NCBI GenBank assembly: GCA_947632315.1 | Contig: CANROV010000082.1 | Location: forward strand, 1 to 8,115 | Direction: 5' to 3' | Source: Candidatus Gastranaerophilales bacterium | GTDB lineage: Bacteria > Cyanobacteriota > Vampirovibrionia > Gastranaerophilales > Gastranaerophilaceae | Length of the DNA: 8,115 bases | Shown: positions 4,902 through 8,115 of the stretch, one piece after another | How positions within the stretch are numbered: the first letter of the stretch is position 1 | Layout of the letters: every line of letters begins with the position of its first letter | The notes under the pieces: generated by a model | What the model saw: the letters and a program-made list of their open reading frames with translations, nothing else | Databases searched by the model: none | What the model was told of the DNA's origin: nothing | Translations under genes and position numbers: made by a program

Positions 4902-6371
4902 ATGTCAATGTTAGAAATTTCGAATAACTATATTAGTGATGGGGATTCGATAAGTGCAAATAGTATAAAAGATAAAATTATATCAGATGATTTGTCATTG
5001 TTTGATTTTGATACTCAGGATTTTATTGACGCAGTTAATAGGTACAAGGGTTGTACTGACGGGAAGGATGACGGAAAAATCGGATTTATAGAGGGTGTAA
5101 AATCATTTTTTAAAGGTGTTGGAAATAAAGTCAAAGAACAGGTTGGCGGATTAGGCCAAACAGTAAAAGAGCATCCCGTAAAAACATTTTTAACGTTAGC
5201 AGCAGTTACAGGGGCTTGTGTAGTCGGCGGGCCTGTAGTAGTTGGTGCCTTATCGGCGGTAGGAGCTGTAACTGCAGGTGTCGGTATGGTAAAATCTCAA
5301 ATAAATATAGTAAATGGAATAGTAGAAGCAAGCAACGCAACAAGTGATTATGAAAAACGTGAGATACTGGAAAATCTTGGTGCTGACAGTACTGAATTTG
5401 TTGAGAATGCTGCTCTTGGAGTAGCCAGTGTGGCTTCTGCGGGACAGGCTATACAATCAATTAAAGGGTCATATGGGGCTGCTGCGGTATCAAGCGTAGA
5501 TGACGCAGCGAGGGCAGGAGCTAATTCTGTTGATGACGCAGTAAGGGCAGGAGCTGATTCCGTTGATGACGCAGCGAGAGCAGGGGCTGATTCCGTTGAT
5601 GACGCCGTAAGAGAAGCTCAAGAAAAAATAGATTTACTTAATCAGAAATATAAAAACGGGGAATTAAGCCAGCAGGAGTGGAAAAATTTAGTTGATGATG
5701 AATATATGAAAATAAGAAAACTGGGGAAATATTCGGTTGATTATGGTGCTAATAATTATTCTGACACATTAAATAATATAGATGATGCAATACGTAATCC
5801 AAAAACAAGAGGAGTTAATCTTCATAATGAAAACGGCTGGACATACAGGGCAAATGGTGACTTTATCTCACCTGATGAATTGGGACAAAGAATGTCTTTA
5901 AATGTAAAAGGTGATTCTCGTTTAATAAAACAGCTTGATGATTTAATGGTTAACGGACAATATGTGGATGACTATGGAAATATAGTAAGAATAAACAGAA
6001 CTGACTTTTATTATAAAACATACCCTAATGCTTCCCAATGGGGATTAAGGGAAGATCCGATTACAATATATTTTAAAGGTGATATAAATCCTGAAACATT
6101 AGACGCTATAGGTCAAATAACAAAATCATTCCAAAGAGGTGCATTATCACAAGCTTCAAAATCGGTGCCTTGGATGTATGTTGAAGAAAATCCGACATCT
6201 GCTGCGATATACAATTTGATTAATTACGCAAGTAAAATTAATACAAATTTAGCAAGATGTATATATAATATCTGTTATCACGGAAACGGAGCATATATAT
6301 GTTCAAGCGGTCAGTATAATGCATTTGTAAACATAATAAATGAATACAAAAGTTTGATTAATATAGTTTAG
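4902..6371 (+). CDS. Unrecognised 489-residue protein: EF-hand-like loop, hydrophobic segment, 11-residue repeats, putative C-terminal effector-like domain
   Basis: I do not recognise this protein as a whole. The start has a strong Shine-Dalgarno (GGGGAG, five bases away) and no signal peptide follows. In order: an EF-hand-like loop at 53-64 (D53, D57, G58, I60, E64, but Lys at the third ligand position) followed by SFFKG. Next is a Gly/Ala/Val-rich hydrophobic stretch at about 96-130 that could form a membrane hairpin. Four 11-residue repeats of SVDDAARAGAD follow at 198-241, then a charged helical linker. The C-terminal domain spans about 312-489. In it RMSLNVKGDSRLIKQLDDLM (330-349), YYKT (370-373) and LREDPITIYF (382-391) give a Lys, Arg and Tyr layout. 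By eye this faintly resembles HopA1/OspF-type lyase or ADP-ribosyltransferase-like effectors, and it is only a suggestion. Four Cys occur, three near the C-terminus (453, 458, 467). It is a single-gene unit with its own terminator. A membrane-active or secreted effector, or a structural protein, are both open. Confidence 0.85.
   Translation: MSMLEISNNYISDGDSISANSIKDKIISDDLSLFDFDTQDFIDAVNRYKGCTDGKDDGKIGFIEGVKSFFKGVGNKVKEQVGGLGQTVKEHPVKTFLTLAAVTGACVVGGPVVVGALSAVGAVTAGVGMVKSQINIVNGIVEASNATSDYEKREILENLGADSTEFVENAALGVASVASAGQAIQSIKGSYGAAAVSSVDDAARAGANSVDDAVRAGADSVDDAARAGADSVDDAVREAQEKIDLLNQKYKNGELSQQEWKNLVDDEYMKIRKLGKYSVDYGANNYSDTLNNIDDAIRNPKTRGVNLHNENGWTYRANGDFISPDELGQRMSLNVKGDSRLIKQLDDLMVNGQYVDDYGNIVRINRTDFYYKTYPNASQWGLREDPITIYFKGDINPETLDAIGQITKSFQRGALSQASKSVPWMYVEENPTSAAIYNLINYASKINTNLARCIYNICYHGNGAYICSSGQYNAFVNIINEYKSLINIV
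5493..5624 (+). repeat. Four in-frame 33-bp tandem repeats (11-residue hendecads)
   Basis: Copies at 5493-5525, 5526-5558, 5559-5591 and 5592-5624 encode SVDDA(A/V)RAGA(N/D), with the last copy diverging after SVDDAVR. The DNA is strongly conserved between copies, including synonymous positions. This suggests recent duplication and possible copy-number change without frameshift. Confidence 0.9.
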
Positions 6372-6409
6372 TAAATTATTCTGACTGTTGTTTAATCACT
6401 TAAATTTAC

Positions 6410-6450
6410 ATAAAAAGAAATTCCTAATAAGAATTTCTTTTTATTTTATG
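6410..6450 (+). terminator. Terminator after the 489-residue protein gene
   Basis: A perfect 14-bp stem, 6410-6423 with 6431-6444, closes a seven-base loop (CTAATAA) and runs into a T-rich tract. It lies 38 bases after the stop codon. The A and T flanks make it potentially active in both directions. Confidence 0.85.
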
Positions 6451-6507
6451 CGGGTAAAAATATAACTAAACAGGCAGATTAAGCAAATGTTAATTTTTGT
6501 AAACTTG

Positions 6508-6534
6508 AAAAACCAATAAAATAAGGGTTTTTTT
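6508..6534 (+). promoter_or_regulatory. Weak hairpin with T-run in the leader region of the 415-residue protein gene
   Basis: AAAAACC (6508-6514) can pair with GGTTTTT (6526-6532) over an 11-base loop, followed by more T. It may be a second weak terminator or an attenuator-like element, but the stem is short and mostly A-T. Confidence 0.3.
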
Positions 6535-6542
6535 AAATAATT

Positions 6543-6572
6543 TATAATTTGGAGCATTTTTGTATACAAAAA
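6543..6572 (+). promoter_or_regulatory. Possible -10 box and perfect 16-bp palindrome upstream of the 415-residue protein gene
   Basis: TATAAT at 6543-6548 matches a -10 consensus but has no convincing -35 partner. Nine bases after its first position-set, TTTTTGTATACAAAAA (6557-6572) is a perfect palindrome. It would straddle the transcription start and could be an operator for a dimeric repressor. The gene's ATG is at 6631, preceded by AAGGAG at 6617-6622 with eight-base spacing. Confidence 0.4.
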
Positions 6573-6630
6573 ATTTTTATTAATTATACAGGAAGAATAA
6601 GAAACGTAGAAAAGAGAAGGAGTAAACAAT

Positions 6631-7878
6631 ATGTCCATTCAAATTGGTGCTAATGCATCTAATTTTTTGCCCGGAGTAAAAACAGGTACTCAAAAAATTG
6701 AAACAGATGTTCCTATTTTTGAAGTATCGGGAGTAGAAGAGCCTGAAGGTGTGAAATCGGGAAAATTAGTCCCTGATCCGGGATTTCAAATGCCTAATCC
6801 AATACCGGGAATAGCTGAAAAAATAGATACGGAAGTTCCAACGCCTGGTATAATGCCAATAATATTAGAACCGGAATCTCCAACATCTGGTCTATTACCG
6901 GGAATATTGGATCCGGAAGATGAGAAACCAGAAGAAGCAGTTCCCGAAGAAGAAAATCCTGAAACTGAAGTGCCGGAAGATGAGAAACCAGAAGAAGCAG
7001 TTCCTGAAGAAGAAACTCCTGAAATAGAAGTGCCGGAAGATGAAAACCCTGAAGAAACAGTTCCTGAAGAAGAAACTCCTGAAACAGTAGTTCCTGAAGA
7101 TGAGGCAACTGATACTACAGGTGATGGAGTAGCTATTAGCATTAGTGAAGATATTGAAGATATTGGAATAACAGATCCCAATGTTGTTTCAATAATGGAT
7201 TCAGACGGCAACGGAAAAGTTTCATTAACAGAGTTCCTTTCAACAATGCTAAAATTCTTTGGAATTAATTCAGACATAAATATTGATGATAATACAGGAA
7301 AAGTTCCGGATGGTGGCGACACTGATGTAAATGGTACTGATGAGCCGGCAGCAGAAGGGGCTTCGACTGATGATACTCAGCCAAAATCTGTTAATGAAAA
7401 TACAAAAGAAAGAATTAAAGCTGAAAGAAAAGAAAAATTGAATGAGGATGAATCAGCTGTATATGCCAAATATGAAAAGTATTTAGAAGATGTGGAAAAT
7501 GGTAAAAATATTGATATTAATGATTTCGTTAATGACCTTACAAATGATGAATTAGCTGATTTCTTATCTGCATATGATTATGTTAATGAAGAAGACGGCG
7601 GTATGGAAGCTTTTGTATCAGACTTATTTGACCAGCATAGGTTTAAGAATGATAGCGCTATGAAGAATATTCAAAGAATTGCGGATTTACTTCCGGCATC
7701 AGACAAATATGATATATTAGATTATTATGAAAAAAATTATGATTTGCCGGCAACAGGTTATTTCGCTCTATTACTTGGAATTAAGACTGGTGTTAATATA
7801 GATATTTTTGAACCGGTTATATCGCATAATAATACAACGCCATTATATAATGATTCAATTATAAATAAACTGAAATAA
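6631..7878 (+). CDS. Unrecognised 415-residue acidic protein with Pro-Glu repeats and a canonical EF-hand loop
   Basis: I do not recognise a family. The ATG is well supported by AAGGAG eight bases upstream, and there is no signal peptide or membrane helix. Residues 1-94 are Pro/Gly-rich and low in predicted structure. Residues 95-158 are three and a fraction 20-residue repeats of the type PEDEKPEEAVPEEETPEIEV, likely an extended, stiff, highly acidic rod. Residues 190-202 (D190, D192, N194, G195, V197, E201, F202) form a textbook EF-hand or dockerin-type calcium loop, followed by KFFG at 208-211. An Asp/Gly-rich linker (215-238) leads to a helical C-terminal domain at about 255-390 with charged and aromatic residues. 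Calcium binding is likely from the motif and the rest is unknown. The motif order EF-hand then FFxG is shared with the gene upstream. It has its own promoter region and a strong terminator, so it is a single-gene unit. Confidence 0.85.
   Translation: MSIQIGANASNFLPGVKTGTQKIETDVPIFEVSGVEEPEGVKSGKLVPDPGFQMPNPIPGIAEKIDTEVPTPGIMPIILEPESPTSGLLPGILDPEDEKPEEAVPEEENPETEVPEDEKPEEAVPEEETPEIEVPEDENPEETVPEEETPETVVPEDEATDTTGDGVAISISEDIEDIGITDPNVVSIMDSDGNGKVSLTEFLSTMLKFFGINSDINIDDNTGKVPDGGDTDVNGTDEPAAEGASTDDTQPKSVNENTKERIKAERKEKLNEDESAVYAKYEKYLEDVENGKNIDINDFVNDLTNDELADFLSAYDYVNEEDGGMEAFVSDLFDQHRFKNDSAMKNIQRIADLLPASDKYDILDYYEKNYDLPATGYFALLLGIKTGVNIDIFEPVISHNNTTPLYNDSIINKLK
6913..7104 (+). repeat. 60-bp in-frame tandem repeats, three full copies plus a fragment
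   Basis: Copies at 6913-6972, 6973-7032 and 7033-7092, with a partial fourth at 7093-7104, encode 20-residue Pro-Glu units. The first two copies are nearly identical at the DNA level and the third has drifted. Copy number can change without loss of frame. The reverse strand gives long Ser-rich open frames that are a by-product of this repeat. Confidence 0.9.
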
Positions 7879-7897
7879 TTTATAAAATAATTAAATA

Positions 7898-7941
7898 ATA
7901 AAAAAGCTCTAAAATAAAAAACGATTTTAGAGCTTTTTTAT
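7898..7941 (+). terminator. Strong terminator after the 415-residue protein gene
   Basis: An 18-bp perfect stem (7898-7915 with 7924-7941) closes an eight-base loop. The GCTC/GAGC block gives GC pairs in the middle and the 3' arm ends in six T followed by ATA-type sequence. It separates this gene from the pyruvate:ferredoxin oxidoreductase gene and is nearly symmetric, so it could work in both directions. Confidence 0.9.
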
Positions 7942-7992
7942 ACAACTTTCTTGTAATCTGACTATGTTTAGAGTACATTTTTATTAACGAGG

Positions 7993-7998
7993 TATAAT
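7993..7998 (+). promoter_or_regulatory. -10 box of the pyruvate:ferredoxin oxidoreductase gene
   Basis: TATAAT is a perfect consensus 27 bases before the ATG, implying a leader of about 20 bases that contains GGAGG (8012-8016) nine bases from the start. No good -35 hexamer is seen at 16-18 bp, so activation by another factor is possible. Confidence 0.6.
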
Positions 7999-8025
7999 AG
8001 TTAATGAGAATGGAGGTAGTATAAA

Positions 8026-8115
8026 ATGTCTAAAAAGACAATCACTGTTGACGGTAACTACGCTGCAGCGCATATTGCATACGCATTAAGCGAAGTATCG
8101 GCAATATACCCAATC
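8026..8115 (+). CDS. nifJ: Pyruvate:ferredoxin (flavodoxin) oxidoreductase, N-terminal 30 residues only
   Basis: The visible start MSKKTITVDGNYAAAHIAYA continues with LSEVSAIYPI, the highly conserved beginning of the pyrimidine-binding domain of single-chain pyruvate:ferredoxin oxidoreductases (TvDGN-aA.-vAy--sEv-aIYPI). The enzyme converts pyruvate and CoA to acetyl-CoA, CO2 and reduced ferredoxin with thiamine diphosphate and [4Fe-4S] clusters. It is central to anaerobic energy metabolism. The start is fixed by GGAGG nine bases upstream. The full family length is about 1,170-1,200 residues, so almost all of the gene lies beyond the edge. Codons here are richer in G and C than in the neighbouring accessory genes, fitting a highly expressed core gene. 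Other 2-oxoacid:ferredoxin oxidoreductases cannot be fully excluded from 30 residues. Confidence 0.9.
   Translation, partial: MSKKTITVDGNYAAAHIAYALSEVSAIYPI

Noticed and set aside
5250..5456. 68-codon minus-strand open frame
   Set aside because: It is antisense inside the 489-residue protein gene, without a ribosome site or recognisable features.
6441..6638. 65-codon minus-strand hydrophobic open frame
   Set aside because: The hydrophobicity reflects AT-rich codons in the leader region. It has no convincing ribosome site and overlaps the start of the 415-residue protein gene.
6786..7322. 178- and 104-codon minus-strand open frames rich in Ser/Gly or Leu
   Set aside because: They are antisense to the Pro-Glu repeat gene and arise from its repetitive codons; no start signal is seen.

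Overview
The window is very AT-rich, bacterial, and reads as part of a diderm (LPS-type outer membrane) anaerobe. The diderm evidence is an adjacent lptC-lptA pair at 3216-4756. The anaerobe evidence is the start of a pyruvate:ferredoxin oxidoreductase at the right edge. Low GC, these two traits and the odd secretion-less accessory proteins would fit a gut Gastranaerophilales/Melainabacteria-type genome. That assignment is inference and other low-GC diderm anaerobes remain possible.

Left part (1-1443, minus strand): a type II restriction-modification module. A complete C5-cytosine methyltransferase is followed by a left-truncated ORF that overlaps its 3' end by 62 bp and is most likely the cognate restriction endonuclease. 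Next comes about 500 bp without a gene (1444-1946), extremely AT-rich and carrying several families of short direct repeats. It ends at a tRNA-Phe(GAA) gene with its own terminator and a plausible promoter. A restriction-modification cassette plus repeat-rich DNA beside a tRNA looks like an accessory insertion next to a conserved backbone.

Middle part (2063-4823): a minus-strand GlcF/LutA-like iron-sulfur protein is transcribed divergently from lptC-lptA. The 70-bp intergenic space is so short that both predicted transcripts would be nearly leaderless. The iron-sulfur protein has kept two ferredoxin motifs and one cysteine-rich CCG domain, while its second CCG domain has lost its cysteines. 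The lpt pair is translationally coupled by spacing and closes with a strong terminator. LptC anchors in the inner membrane and LptA forms the periplasmic bridge that carries LPS to the outer membrane.

Right part (4902-7878): two monocistronic genes, each followed by a strong hairpin terminator, encode unrecognised proteins of 489 and 415 residues. Neither has a signal peptide. Both carry an EF-hand-like loop followed by a short FF-G element, and both contain in-frame tandem repeats (4 x 33 bp and 3 x 60 bp plus). The first also has a long Gly/Ala/Val hydrophobic segment and a C-terminal domain whose motif layout faintly recalls bacterial effector enzymes. They are the best candidates in the window for something undescribed. 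The window ends 30 codons into a nifJ/por-type gene with a clear Shine-Dalgarno site and a consensus -10 box.
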